NCBI RefSeq assembly: GCF_030131845.1
Contig: NZ_JASKYM010000007.1
Span: forward strand, 62,001-126,000
Direction of reading: 5' to 3'
Source of the DNA: Romboutsia sedimentorum
GTDB taxonomy: Bacteria > Bacillota > Clostridia > Peptostreptococcales > Peptostreptococcaceae
DNA: 64,000 nucleotides
Positions 29,521-39,020 of this stretch are shown one piece after another; positions within the stretch are counted from its first letter, which is position 1; every line of letters begins with the position of its first letter. The translations under genes and the position numbers were made by a program. The notes under the pieces are model-generated. The model saw only the letters and a list, made by a program, of their open reading frames with translations, did not search any database and had not been told where the DNA came from.

Positions 29521-29907
29521 TTTTAAATTCCCCCTTGAATTTTTTTTATTTAATTTTTAGTCTTATTGAATTTAAATTTATAATGATATGATCTTTGACT
29601 AAGTTTTAACTATATAGATTAATTTTATTTATATCATATACTTACCGTCTTTTTATTAAGTTCAAACATTTTTATTTGAAAATATTAACATTTTTTTATA
29701 AATATAATTTTATTTAGCAATTTCAAAAAAAATGTTTTCCTAACTATATTCAATATAGTACTTTTTTTATTCATTTTTACTATATATTTATAAGTTAAAT
29801 ATAATATTAATTTTATAAATCTTATTTTTATAATTTACAATCAATATTCATATATTTTTCTTAGTTTTTTTTGTCATAATCTTAACATTATTGTAGAATT
29901 ATTTAAT
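29521..29907. other. AT-rich gene-free spacer between cooS and the ferredoxin gene
   Basis: About 390 bases, extremely AT-rich and with long T runs. It must hold the cooS promoter, reading left, but I cannot single one out. I see no open frame, strong hairpin or repeat here. Confidence 0.5.
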
Positions 29908-29936
29908 TTGTTAAATGATAGTATTTTTGTTATAAT
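29908..29936 (+). promoter_or_regulatory. Sigma-A promoter of the ferredoxin gene
   Basis: TTGTTA and a perfect TATAAT with a 17-base spacer, 40 bases before the start codon. Confidence 0.8.
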
Positions 29937-29976
29937 ATTACTGAATAAAATAATTATTTTAAGGGAGGATTTTAAT

Positions 29977-30147
29977 ATGGCTTACATAATAAATGATGCT
30001 TGCATAAGCTGTGGTGCTTGTGAAGCTGAATGTCCAGTTGAATGTATATCTGCAGGAGATGACAAATACGTTATAGCTGCTGATACTTGTGTTGAATGTG
30101 GTGCTTGTGCAGGAGTTTGTCCTGTTGACGCTCCTCAACCTGAGTAG
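29977..30147 (+). CDS. 2[4Fe-4S] clostridial ferredoxin
   Basis: A 56-residue low-potential electron carrier. Both cluster motifs are intact: CISCGACEAECP and CVECGACAGVCP. The ATG at 29977 follows GGGAGG; upstream in-frame codons start inside the promoter and are not used. It is a strong single-gene unit with a consensus promoter and terminator, as expected for an abundant protein. It is divergent from cooS and could act as its electron acceptor or as the general ferredoxin of fermentation. Confidence 0.97.
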   Translation: MAYIINDACISCGACEAECPVECISAGDDKYVIAADTCVECGACAGVCPVDAPQPE

Positions 30148-30173
30148 TATTTGTATATAATAATGTTTAAATA

Positions 30174-30212
30174 AAAAAAGATGAACTCTTAATTTAAGAA
30201 TTCATCTTTTTT
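30174..30212. terminator. Bidirectional terminator between ferredoxin and MATE genes
   Basis: AAAAAAGATGAA pairs with TTCATCTTTTTT, with an inner TCTT/AAGA pairing. A and T tails serve the two converging genes. Confidence 0.85.
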
Positions 30213-30232
30213 ATTTTCTTTAAAATTAATTT

Positions 30233-31609
30233 TTAATTCATTTCCTTAACTATATTAGCCGCCCATTTTTTAGAAAGAGCTCTAGGTACTCCAAATATGA
30301 ACTTAACTATTTCTTCTGCATAAGTAAGTAAGACTAATATATAAATAGGTGCTCCATTAAATGCAGCAAAGAATGTTAATGGTATTGAAGCTAACCACAT
30401 ACATCCCAATTCTAAGAAAAGAGCATATTTAGTATCTCCACCACTTCTTAAAACTCCTATTACTATCAATGTATTAAATGACTTAAGTGCCATCATTACT
30501 CCCATTATAATAAATATTTTTGTTATATCAGGTGTTAAAGCTTCAGATACACTAAATATTTTTAATAACAATGGAATGTTTATTATTAGTAACGCTCCAA
30601 ATATTAATCCTGCTATAAAAACAAGGATAGAGAACTTTTTAGCGTATAGTATAGCTCTATCTAAATGATCTGCACCAAGCTCGTTTCCTAGCATTATAGA
30701 TGCTCCAATAGCTATACAAACAGCTGTCATTATAAAGAAGTTCCCAGTACTTGTGGCAATTTGGCTAGCTGCAATAGCAGACGTTCCTGCCTTTGAATAT
30801 GCAACTGAATATAAAACAGTACCAACAGCCCATGCGCTATCATTTAAAATTATCGGTAAACTCTTTGATAAAAATGCTTTTACAAATATAGAATCAATAA
30901 GTTTTAAATCTATCAAACTAAATCTTAATATATAATCTTTCTTAGCAAAATAAACATATCCAAGAATTAAAACTAATTCTACTAATCTAGCAATAACAGT
31001 TGCTAATGCAGCACCTTTTACACCTAACATCGGAAGCCCTAAATTACCAAATATAAGACCATAGTTAAGTATTATATTTACTACTAAAGCAGCTGAACTA
31101 CAAAACATTCCAAGTTTAGGATTTCTAACTCCTCTTGACCCCATACTAAATACAGTACTAATAGCAATAAGTGGATAACAAAATACTACAATACTAAAAT
31201 ATTCAGTGCAAAGTTTAATCACTTCTGGATCGTAAGAAAAAATATTAATAATACCAGTTGGAACAACTAATGCTGGTATGAAAAATAACAAGCTCAGTAT
31301 AATTGATAAAATTGTACTAAAGCCAGTAACCTTACGAATATTACCTACATCACCTTTTCCGAAAAATTGCGAAATAAAAACTCCTGCTCCACCAGTAATT
31401 CCAGATAATGACATATTAAATAAAAAGAAGAATTGATTTGCAACACCTATTGATGCTACTGATGCTTCTCCTAAGCTGCTTATCATTACTGTATCTATTA
31501 CGTTTACAGAAGTAGATATAAGCTGTTGTATAATTATTGGGATACATAAAGATATAAGTATTTTATAAAATCTCTTATTATCTTCATTTAAAGAAAATAA
31601 TCCTTGCAA
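30233..31609 (-). CDS. MATE-family multidrug efflux transporter
   Basis: A 458-residue integral membrane protein with about twelve helices in two repeats, an Na+ or H+ driven antiporter family. Segments such as QQLISTSVNVIDTVMISSLGEASVASIGVANQ and RSGGDTKYALFLE are typical of MatE domains. The start is TTG, with AAGGAGTGA six bases upstream. Substrates are not predictable. Single gene between the ferredoxin terminator and the ABC-F gene. Confidence 0.92.
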   Translation of the reverse strand: MQGLFSLNEDNKRFYKILISLCIPIIIQQLISTSVNVIDTVMISSLGEASVASIGVANQFFFLFNMSLSGITGGAGVFISQFFGKGDVGNIRKVTGFSTILSIILSLLFFIPALVVPTGIINIFSYDPEVIKLCTEYFSIVVFCYPLIAISTVFSMGSRGVRNPKLGMFCSSAALVVNIILNYGLIFGNLGLPMLGVKGAALATVIARLVELVLILGYVYFAKKDYILRFSLIDLKLIDSIFVKAFLSKSLPIILNDSAWAVGTVLYSVAYSKAGTSAIAASQIATSTGNFFIMTAVCIAIGASIMLGNELGADHLDRAILYAKKFSILVFIAGLIFGALLIINIPLLLKIFSVSEALTPDITKIFIIMGVMMALKSFNTLIVIGVLRSGGDTKYALFLELGCMWLASIPLTFFAAFNGAPIYILVLLTYAEEIVKFIFGVPRALSKKWAANIVKEMN

Positions 31610-31681
31610 AATATCACTCCTTCATTAAAATATTATGATATAAATCATATCATAATATACTAACTGTGTAACTAAGTTAAT

Positions 31682-31707
31682 AAAAAAAGAAGCCATATTT
31701 GGCTTCT
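31682..31707 (-). terminator. Terminator after the ABC-F gene
   Basis: AGAAGCCA pairs with TGGCTTCT around TATT, followed by seven T on the minus strand. The stem overlaps the stop codon of the ABC-F gene. Confidence 0.85.
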
Positions 31708-33619
31708 ACATAAATTCTTCCCATTGTTCATAAAGAGAAGAAAGTTTACTTTCTAAATTTAATTTTTCTAAACTTACTTCTTTAGATTTTTCAGGAACAG
31801 AATATACTTCTTCTTGGCATAAAAGTACATCAATTTCTTCAATTTTTATTTCTGTTTCCTCAATCTCTTTTTCTAAATTTTGTATCTTAACCCTATTTTT
31901 TTTATCAAGTTCTCTTTGTTCTCTTTCTTTACGCTTTTCATCTTTAATTTGAGTTTTAGTTTTTTCTTCTTTCTCTTCAACTATGCTCATTTCAGTAACT
32001 TGTTTTTTCTTTTCTATATAATAATCATAATTTCCAAGATATTCAGTAATTCCTTCTTTATCTAATACTAAAACTTTATCAACTACTGTATTAAGGAAAT
32101 ATCTATCATGAGATATAGTGAATACAGTCCCAGTATACCCATATAAAGCTTCTTCAAGAACTTCTTTAGAGTCTATATCTAAATGGTTAGTAGGTTCATC
32201 TAAAAGCAATAAATTCGCATTTGATAAAATTAATTTAAGTATAGCAACTCTTGCTCTTTCTCCACCACTTAATGTAGATATTTTTTTAAATACTTCTTCG
32301 CCTTCAAATAAAAATGCTCCTAACATGCTTCTTAAAGTAGTTTGATTTAAATGAGTATTATTGTTCCAAATTTCATCTATTATTGTATTTTCTAAGTTAA
32401 GAGTTTTTTGTTCCTGATGGAAATATGAAACGTTTACATTTGTCCCAAACTTAACATCACCAGATAATGGTATTAATTCACTCATAATTATTTTAAATAA
32501 TGTTGATTTACCAATCCCATTTGCACCTATAAGAGCAACTTTTTCACCTCTATAAATATCTAGATCAAGATTTTTAAATAATGTTCTTTCTCCATATCCC
32601 ATAGAAACATCTCTTACTTGTAAAACATCATTTCCACTTATTATAGCAGGATTAAATTCAATCCTAGCTTTTTTTCTATCACCATCTGGTTTATCTAAAA
32701 CATCTACTTTAGCAAGAGCTTTTTCTTTACTTCTAGCTCTTTTTAAATGTTTTTCTCTACCATAAGCTTTTAGTCTTTCTATTGATTCTTCTTGTTTTTT
32801 CAAATCTTTTTGTTGGTCTTCAAATTTTTTCTTTTCTAATTCCTTTTCAACAGCAGACAATTGTATAAAGTTAGAGTAATTTCCATTATAGGCTTTTAAT
32901 TTTCTATTATGAATTTCAAAAACTCTGTTTACTACTTGGTCTAAGAAGTATCTATCATGTGAAATTAAAATAACAGTACCTTTATACTGCCTCAAGAAAA
33001 CTTCTAACCATTCTATAGCTTCAGAATCTAAATGGTTTGTTGGCTCATCTAATAAAAGAAGAGTTGGTTTTTTTAAAAGAAGTTTACCTAAAAGAACTCT
33101 AGTCTTTTCTCCACCAGAAAGTATACTTATAGGTTTATCCATATCAGAATCACTAAATCCTAAACCTTTTAAAACACCTTTCGCTTCAGATTTATATCCA
33201 TATCCATTCATTTCAGCAAATAATTCTAACTTATGAGAATACTCATTCATAAGTTTATCAAGCTGTGAAGAATTTGGATTAGAACTTTCCTCAGCTATTT
33301 TTAATTCTAAGTTTCTCAAATAAGATTCCATTTCTATTAAATCTTTAAAAACTTCTAAAACTTCTTCAAATATATTATTATTTGAATGGAAATTAGTATT
33401 TTGCTCTAAATATCCTATCTCACAATCTTTTGAAGTATATATTTCTCCACTATCATAGCTATGTATACCTGATATGACTTTAAACAAAGTGGTTTTACCA
33501 GTACCATTAATACCGATTATACCAATCTTGTCACCTTCATTTACAGTAAAGCTTACGTTTTCTAGTATAGAATCTATTCCAAAACTCTTATTTAAGTTAT
33601 TACACGACAAAACAATCAT
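31706..33619 (-). CDS. ABC-F family ribosome-associated ATPase (YdiF-like)
   Basis: A soluble protein of about 637 residues with two ABC ATPase domains (Walker A GINGTGKTT and GANGIGKST; signatures LSGGEKTRVLLGKLL and LSGGERARVAILKL) and no membrane part. A Lys/Glu-rich linker joins them and a coiled-coil tail follows (about 555-637). ABC-F proteins bind the ribosomal E site to relieve stalling or give antibiotic protection. Synteny with rex and with the tsa genes farther away matches Bacillus subtilis ydiF, so I favour a housekeeping role over drug resistance. The ATG at 33619 follows AAGGAGG; the longer frame upstream lacks such a site. Confidence 0.88.
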   Translation of the reverse strand: MIVLSCNNLNKSFGIDSILENVSFTVNEGDKIGIIGINGTGKTTLFKVISGIHSYDSGEIYTSKDCEIGYLEQNTNFHSNNNIFEEVLEVFKDLIEMESYLRNLELKIAEESSNPNSSQLDKLMNEYSHKLELFAEMNGYGYKSEAKGVLKGLGFSDSDMDKPISILSGGEKTRVLLGKLLLKKPTLLLLDEPTNHLDSEAIEWLEVFLRQYKGTVILISHDRYFLDQVVNRVFEIHNRKLKAYNGNYSNFIQLSAVEKELEKKKFEDQQKDLKKQEESIERLKAYGREKHLKRARSKEKALAKVDVLDKPDGDRKKARIEFNPAIISGNDVLQVRDVSMGYGERTLFKNLDLDIYRGEKVALIGANGIGKSTLFKIIMSELIPLSGDVKFGTNVNVSYFHQEQKTLNLENTIIDEIWNNNTHLNQTTLRSMLGAFLFEGEEVFKKISTLSGGERARVAILKLILSNANLLLLDEPTNHLDIDSKEVLEEALYGYTGTVFTISHDRYFLNTVVDKVLVLDKEGITEYLGNYDYYIEKKKQVTEMSIVEEKEEKTKTQIKDEKRKEREQRELDKKNRVKIQNLEKEIEETEIKIEEIDVLLCQEEVYSVPEKSKEVSLEKLNLESKLSSLYEQWEEFM

Positions 33620-33754
33620 AAATTTATCCCTCCTTGAACTACCTAAAATTATAATGTTTTGATATAATATAATCAAGGACATTGCATTATGTTTTGCAAA
33701 ATGCAGTAAAATATTAATGAGTAATTAAAAAATACTCCTTAAGGAGGTGATAGT

Positions 33755-34384
33755 ATGGGATCAAAAAACATATCAATGGCAGTAATAAGAAGATTACCAA
33801 AATATCATAGATATCTTGGAGACTTGTTAGATAAGGATATTCAAAGAATATCGTCTAAAGAATTGAGTGATATAATAGGTTTTACAGCCTCTCAAATTAG
33901 ACAAGATTTAAATAATTTTGGAGGATTTGGCCAACAAGGTTACGGATACAATGTAGGTGCACTTCATAATGAAATTGGGAAGATATTAGGACTAGACAAA
34001 AAGTACAATGCAATACTTATAGGGGCAGGAAATTTAGGTCAAGCAATAGCTAATTACTCAGGTTTTAAAAGAGCGGGATTTGAAGTTAAAGCTTTATTTG
34101 ATGCTAATCCAAGAATGATAGGATTAAAGATAAGAGATTTTGAAGTATTAGATTCAGAAAGTCTAGAAGATTTTGTTAAAGAAAATGAAATTGATATCGC
34201 AATGTTATGTATACCAAAAAATGGAGCTCAAAACATTGTAGACAGACTAGTAAATGTAGGTATTAAAGGTATTTGGAACTTTGCTCCAATAGATTTAGAA
34301 GTACCTAAAAATATCATAGTTGAAAATGTAAACTTAAAGGAAAGTTTATTTACATTATCATATTTAATGAAAGAAAACGAGTAA
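33755..34384 (+). CDS. rex: Redox-sensing transcriptional repressor Rex
   Basis: Represses fermentation and respiration genes when NADH is low. The 209-residue protein has an N-terminal winged helix (IRRLPKYHRYLGDLL, FTASQIRQDLNNFG) and a Rossmann domain with IGAGNLGQAIANY for NADH. The start follows a near-perfect AAGGAGGTGAT. It is divergent from the ABC-F gene as in Bacillus subtilis. Clostridial Rex targets typically include fermentation genes; I found no full Rex operator in this window. Confidence 0.97.
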   Translation: MGSKNISMAVIRRLPKYHRYLGDLLDKDIQRISSKELSDIIGFTASQIRQDLNNFGGFGQQGYGYNVGALHNEIGKILGLDKKYNAILIGAGNLGQAIANYSGFKRAGFEVKALFDANPRMIGLKIRDFEVLDSESLEDFVKENEIDIAMLCIPKNGAQNIVDRLVNVGIKGIWNFAPIDLEVPKNIIVENVNLKESLFTLSYLMKENE

Positions 34385-34386
34385 TA

Positions 34387-34441
34387 TAAAAAAACCTAGA
34401 TATCATACATCTTTTTTGATGTATTATACCTAGGTTTTTTA
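34387..34441 (+). terminator. Terminator after rex
   Basis: AAAAAACCTA pairs with TAGGTTTTTT, with inner TACATC/GATGTA pairing; T and A tails allow use on both strands. Confidence 0.85.
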
Positions 34442-34456
34442 AATAATTTTATTCTT

Positions 34457-35089
34457 TTATAAGCCTAATTTACTTATTACCATATTTCCATAAATAACAA
34501 ACCCAGTTCCTATTATAGTAAATATATATAATATTGTAGGAAGTATTTTATGTAATTTTTTTGTTTGTACATAATATTTAAGTATACCAAATAAAATATA
34601 AGTTGCCCATAATTTAATAAATAAATTATTTATTGAACTAACCATTATTAAAGTATTATCATCTTTTAGAATAAGGCTTAATGTTATACTTAAGACTAAA
34701 CCTATTATAGCTGTTACAATATATCTAAAATATAAAAGGCTCTTAAAATATTTTTTTTCTTCAATTTCTTTATTTTCAACAGAACTTATTAAAACTTTAT
34801 TTACTAAATATAATATATTTACAAAAATCCATGCTCCTACTATTGATAAAATACCAGACCCCACATGTTGTAATATAGTAAATGTTTTTTCTGACATGTT
34901 AAAAATGTTAAGTGCTTGCTCTGTATCTGCTGGCATAACCATAGTTTGAACTACAGAACTAAGCACACTTAAAATTATAAGCGCTATAAATAAATATCTT
35001 AACTTTATAGGTTCTCTTTTTTGTATTTCTCCCTCTTTATTCTCTTCAAAATACTCACTTGGCTTAACTGCTAATTTTATTAAATTCAT
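34457..35089 (-). CDS. Yip1-like membrane protein
   Basis: A 210-residue membrane protein with five predicted helices after a charged N-terminus. NLIKLAVKPSEYFEENKEGE, followed by a cluster of helices, is the pattern of the bacterial Yip1 family. It follows the ABC permease gene by about 40 bases on the same strand and may be the last gene of the exporter operon. No catalytic motif; function unknown. Confidence 0.75.
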   Translation of the reverse strand: MNLIKLAVKPSEYFEENKEGEIQKREPIKLRYLFIALIILSVLSSVVQTMVMPADTEQALNIFNMSEKTFTILQHVGSGILSIVGAWIFVNILYLVNKVLISSVENKEIEEKKYFKSLLYFRYIVTAIIGLVLSITLSLILKDDNTLIMVSSINNLFIKLWATYILFGILKYYVQTKKLHKILPTILYIFTIIGTGFVIYGNMVISKLGL

Positions 35090-35131
35090 AATCTTTCCCC
35101 CTAATTATTTTATATTTTTAATATTAAATTT

Positions 35132-36367
35132 TTAATTATATATAGCTTTTATAGGATCTAATTTAGATGCTTTGTATGCTGGAATTATTCCAAATACAAT
35201 TCCTACAATAACAGATGTAGATGATGCTCCTATAAATGTTTTAATTGTAATTATTGGCTTAAATGGCATAAATATTCCTGCAAATTGAGATAGTAAGCAT
35301 CCCACAAATATTCCAATTAGCCCACCTAACAAAGTTACAAATATCGCTTCAAATAAAAACTGTAACATTATAGAGTTCGGAGTTGCGCCTATAGCACGTC
35401 TTATTCCGATTTCTCTTTTTCTTTCTGTAACTGATACATACATTATATTCATAACCCCAATACCTCCAACAAACAATGATATTGCTGTTATAAGTGTAAT
35501 AAACATAGTTATACTTGAAATTATCTTAGTAAATGCCTCCGTTACAGTGCCTGGATTAAAAGCTTCATAAGTTCCATCTATATCAGGATGTGAGCTTTCT
35601 AACTTTGATTTAACTTCCTCGCTAACAGATTCAAAATCAAATCCTGGAGATACATATATATCTAAAGATGTTATTTCATCACTTGCATCTTCATTCTTTA
35701 AATTATTAATCCTATCTATAGAAGATTTTTGAATTAAATCCCCGCTAAATGAAAATATTCCCTCTGACTTTTCTAATACTCCAATAACTTCAAACATAAC
35801 TCCATTTATATTTATAGCCTTGCCTATGGCATCCTTAGGTTCATCAAATAAAGCTTTAGAATTTTCATAAGTTAGAACTATCACATCGTTTTTTATATCG
35901 CTTTTTTCAAAATACCTTCCTTCTAAAACAGTGTCTGTTTTTTTACTAGAAAATAAATTATTAAGGTCTTCTCCATCATATGCTGATGCCATTATTTGTG
36001 CTGTTTTATCTAAAAATTTAGTCTGTGTATATACTTCTCCTCCTAAATTCATAGAATCTTCCATTTTTGCTTTTTCTACTTTTTCAACACCATCTATTTC
36101 TTTTAAATTATATAAATCATCTTCTCTAAAAGGTTGTATCGATGAAATATCTTGTCCAAAGTTTTCTGGAGCAAAGTTCATATTTACTTTATTTGATTTT
36201 GTTTCTCCCGTAGCCTTTGATACTTGAGTTTTAAGCCCATCTCCTATAGATAAAACTACTATAACCGAGCTTATTCCTATAATAATCCCTATCATAGTTA
36301 AAAAAACCCTTAACTTATTAGCTTTCAAACTTAAAAGTGCACTTTTTATCAAGTTTTTTATACTCAT
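35132..36367 (-). CDS. MacB-type ABC transporter permease
   Basis: A 411-residue permease with one N-terminal helix, a large extracytoplasmic domain (about 45-280, MacB periplasmic core domain) and three C-terminal FtsX helices (ISLFVGGIGVMNIMYVSVTERKREIGIRRAIGA). MacB-like systems move peptides or antibiotics using mechanical motion rather than a channel. It forms one transport unit with the ATPase (two bases upstream) and the membrane-fusion protein. Confidence 0.93.
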   Translation of the reverse strand: MSIKNLIKSALLSLKANKLRVFLTMIGIIIGISSVIVVLSIGDGLKTQVSKATGETKSNKVNMNFAPENFGQDISSIQPFREDDLYNLKEIDGVEKVEKAKMEDSMNLGGEVYTQTKFLDKTAQIMASAYDGEDLNNLFSSKKTDTVLEGRYFEKSDIKNDVIVLTYENSKALFDEPKDAIGKAININGVMFEVIGVLEKSEGIFSFSGDLIQKSSIDRINNLKNEDASDEITSLDIYVSPGFDFESVSEEVKSKLESSHPDIDGTYEAFNPGTVTEAFTKIISSITMFITLITAISLFVGGIGVMNIMYVSVTERKREIGIRRAIGATPNSIMLQFLFEAIFVTLLGGLIGIFVGCLLSQFAGIFMPFKPIITIKTFIGASSTSVIVGIVFGIIPAYKASKLDPIKAIYN

Positions 36368-36369
36368 AT

Positions 36370-37050
36370 CTAGACCTCCTCAGTAAATACACCATCTCTA
36401 AGATGTATAACTTTTGTAGCATACTTTGTAAGATCTGGGTCGTGAGTAACCATTATTATGGTTTTTCCTTCATCATTTAACTTTTTTAATATACTCATTA
36501 TTTCATTACTAGTATTAGTATCTAATGCACCTGTAGGTTCATCTGCAAATATTAATTGAGGCTCATTTATAAGCGCTCTAGCAATCGAAATACGTTGTTG
36601 TTGGCCACCTGATAATTCATTTGGAAATTGATTTATTTTGTCTAATAACCCTACCATCTCTAAATTTTTTTTGATTTTTTTTGATCTCTCTTTTTTGCCA
36701 AATCTATTATCATAAAGAAGAGGCAATTCTATATTTTGATATATATTTAAATTATTTATAAGATGAAATTGTTGAAAAATAAAACCTATATTTTTATTTC
36801 TAAAATGTGAACGCTCGATTTCTGTTAAGTTCGTTACATTATTCCCATCAAATATATATTGACCTTTATCAAATCGATCAAGAAACCCTAATATGTTTAA
36901 TAAAGTTGTTTTTCCACTTCCAGACTTACCCATTATCATTACAAAATCACCATGTTCTATATTCAGGCTTAATGACTTTAGAACATGTAATTTATCTTTT
37001 CCTACTGAATAATATTTTTCTATACTATTTAGTTTTATAAGATTACTCAA
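36370..37050 (-). CDS. ABC transporter ATP-binding protein (MacB/LolD type)
   Basis: A 226-residue ATPase with Walker A GKSGSGKTT, signature LSGGQQQRISIARAL, Walker B LIFADEPTGALD and switch His in MVTHD. The type matches peptide and antimicrobial exporters. It overlaps the membrane-fusion protein gene by eight bases. Confidence 0.95.
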   Translation of the reverse strand: MSNLIKLNSIEKYYSVGKDKLHVLKSLSLNIEHGDFVMIMGKSGSGKTTLLNILGFLDRFDKGQYIFDGNNVTNLTEIERSHFRNKNIGFIFQQFHLINNLNIYQNIELPLLYDNRFGKKERSKKIKKNLEMVGLLDKINQFPNELSGGQQQRISIARALINEPQLIFADEPTGALDTNTSNEIMSILKKLNDEGKTIIMVTHDPDLTKYATKVIHLRDGVFTEEV

Positions 37051-38050
37051 TTACTTGTCCTTCTTTCATTTCACTAGTTATAGTTTTTATTATCTCATCT
37101 TTTTCTTTTAAGCCTGATATTACTTCACTAAATTTGTCTTCTCTGTTCTCTGCTTGGATAAATTGTTTTACCAATTTATTATCTTTTATCAGATAAACAT
37201 ATTTTTTATTTCCATCTTCTTTTATTGCACTTGTAGGTATTTTAAATTTATTATTTGATAGCTTAATATTTATTTGTACATGATATCCATTTTCTATATT
37301 TGCCTTAGACTGTAAGTTTATTGTAATTGGATAATTAGATACCGATGTATTTGGACTAGCTTGCTGATCTAGTGCTATTTCTTGTGCTTCAGGTTCATTT
37401 GATATTTGTGCAATTGTTCCTTGTGTTTTTTTATCATTAGCCAAAATTAATATATCTACTTTTTGGTCTTCTTTTATTTTTTCTAACTCTCTCTCTGAAA
37501 CTTGAGATTTTATGTTGAAGTCTATACTTCTAATTTTTAATAATTCTTGATTTTCTACATTCATATCCTTCTTTGATATAAATACTTGGCCTGCAAAAGG
37601 TGCATACTCATATGAATATTTCTTATTTTTTAACTTTGATAAATCTTTTTCTAGGCTTTTTATTTGTTCTTTAATATCGGCTTGTACTTCTTCGTTTTTA
37701 TTTCCACTTTTTAAATCGCTTATTTGATCTTTTAAGTCTGAAATCTGACTTGATATCTCATCATTTTCATAAGTTATAAGTAAACTTCCCTTATTTACAT
37801 TTTCACCGTTTTCCTTATGTATTGTATAATTTTCACCTTTTGTAACATCTTTATAAAAAGTTTTTGATTTTGTTGGTTGTACAACTCCATTTAAAAATAT
37901 TTTCTTTTCTTCTGGAATAATATATCTTTCTGAATTCTTATCATTTTTAGCTTCATTTTCTTTTCCTTTACTTTTTACCATTAAAAATCCTACTATTCCT
38001 ATCCAAATTAAAATTATCAATCCAACTATGGCTATCTTTCTTTTTTTCAT
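37043..38050 (-). CDS. Efflux membrane-fusion (HlyD/MacA-like) adaptor protein
   Basis: A 335-residue protein anchored by one N-terminal helix (about 5-25). It has a lipoyl-like segment (YKDVTKGENYTIHKENGENVNKGSLLI), a coiled-coil hairpin (about 105-145, SDLKDQISDLKSGNK) and beta domains ending in KEKDEIIKTITSEMKEG. It is the first gene of the exporter operon and follows two 21-bp repeats, a likely response-regulator site. The exporter probably handles a cationic peptide or toxin; that is inferred. Confidence 0.88.
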   Translation of the reverse strand: MKKRKIAIVGLIILIWIGIVGFLMVKSKGKENEAKNDKNSERYIIPEEKKIFLNGVVQPTKSKTFYKDVTKGENYTIHKENGENVNKGSLLITYENDEISSQISDLKDQISDLKSGNKNEEVQADIKEQIKSLEKDLSKLKNKKYSYEYAPFAGQVFISKKDMNVENQELLKIRSIDFNIKSQVSERELEKIKEDQKVDILILANDKKTQGTIAQISNEPEAQEIALDQQASPNTSVSNYPITINLQSKANIENGYHVQINIKLSNNKFKIPTSAIKEDGNKKYVYLIKDNKLVKQFIQAENREDKFSEVISGLKEKDEIIKTITSEMKEGQVIE

Positions 38051-38156
38051 TATTTACCTCCCCCATACTTATAATATTTACCACCAGTTTTAATTAATGT
38101 TAATAAATAATCATATAAAGTTCATATTATCATATAATAGATGTTAATTTTATAAA

Positions 38157-38198
38157 ATGGACTGAAATGTTGTTTTTATGGACTAAAATGTAGTTTTT
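38157..38198 (-). promoter_or_regulatory. Two 21-bp direct repeats, candidate LytTR response-regulator site
   Basis: ATGGACTGAAATGTTGTTTTT is directly followed by a copy with two differences (ATGGACTAAAATGTAGTTTTT). A 21-bp period, two turns of the helix, is what LytTR regulators such as AgrA and VirR use. It lies upstream of the exporter operon, whose neighbour genes encode a LytTR regulator. Confidence 0.6.
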
Positions 38199-38241
38199 AA
38201 GCAATTTTTATATTTTAGTATTTAAATAAGCAGAATAATAA

Positions 38242-38272
38242 ATCCCCTCTACCATAAAACAGTAAAGGGGAT
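38242..38272 (-). terminator. Hairpin after the response-regulator gene
   Basis: ATCCCCT pairs with AGGGGAT around a 17-base loop. It lies just past the stop of the response-regulator gene; the U-tract is weak. Confidence 0.5.
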
Positions 38273-38290
38273 ATTTTGTAAAATTAGTAT

Positions 38291-39007
38291 TTAAATATTG
38301 AATACTTTATTTATTAAAAGGATAGAAATAAAACATTTGCTTCCATCTTCCATAAATAAAATTCTTTGTTTTTTATCAAGTCTTATTACTTTATCTTTAT
38401 TAACAATAAAAGAGCGATGGCACCTACTAAACCTTTTGTCCAACTTCTCTTCTACTTCTTTTAAAGTTCCTCTAAATTCTATGTAACTATTATTTGTATG
38501 TAGGGCTATAGTTCTTTTTTTTGTAGTTTCAAAAAAAAGAATATCATCATATTTAACTTTCTCTAAGCACTGATTATTTTCTATTGTTATATGTTCATTA
38601 TCAATCGGCTTTGTTAGATTTTCATCTATAAACATTAAACATTCTTCTATTTTTTTATAAATACTAACTATATCATCTTTAACTATATAGTCTACAGCTC
38701 TTATATGATATTTAAAAATAAGGTGACTCATATTGGGATAAGATGTAATAATTACTATAATAGCATTTTTATCAATTTCGTTTATTTTTGAAGCTAACTC
38801 AATCCCATTTATATCTTGTCCTATATCAATATCTAAAAAATAAACTCCCTTATCTTTATTTTCATTAACATAATCTAATATCTCATATGCTGAATTTGTA
38901 GATAACTTTATCTTGCCATTTATATTTTTTTTAATTAATATTTTTTTTATTGTTTTTTCTAAACTTTTTCTTTGTTCTTTATTGTCTTCGCATATAAATA
39001 TGTTCAA
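38291..39007 (-). CDS. LytTR-family response regulator (AgrA-like)
   Basis: A two-domain regulator of about 238 residues. The receiver domain has acidic residues in FICEDN and the phosphorylation Asp in VYFLDIDIG, with Lys in VKDD. The LytTR DNA-binding domain follows from about 135 (CLEKVKYDDILFFETTKKRTIALH, FSRCHRSFIVNKDKVIRLD). I prefer a TTG start at 39007 because AGGGGAGA lies eight bases before it; an ATG at 39028 would overlap the kinase gene. Pairs with the sensor kinase upstream. Confidence 0.88.
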   Translation of the reverse strand: MNIFICEDNKEQRKSLEKTIKKILIKKNINGKIKLSTNSAYEILDYVNENKDKGVYFLDIDIGQDINGIELASKINEIDKNAIIVIITSYPNMSHLIFKYHIRAVDYIVKDDIVSIYKKIEECLMFIDENLTKPIDNEHITIENNQCLEKVKYDDILFFETTKKRTIALHTNNSYIEFRGTLKEVEEKLDKRFSRCHRSFIVNKDKVIRLDKKQRILFMEDGSKCFISILLINKVFNI

Positions 39008-39020
39008 ATCTATCTCTCCC

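Noticed and set aside
29908-29925. Possible Rex operator near the ferredoxin and cooS genes (TTGTTAAATG)
   Set aside because: Only one half of TTGTTAA-N4-TTAACAA is present, and it is the -35 box of the ferredoxin promoter. No full site was found in the window.
31706-33619. Antibiotic-resistance ABC-F
   Set aside because: Place beside rex, with the tsa genes beyond, matches housekeeping YdiF; nothing specific to resistance subfamilies can be seen without alignment.
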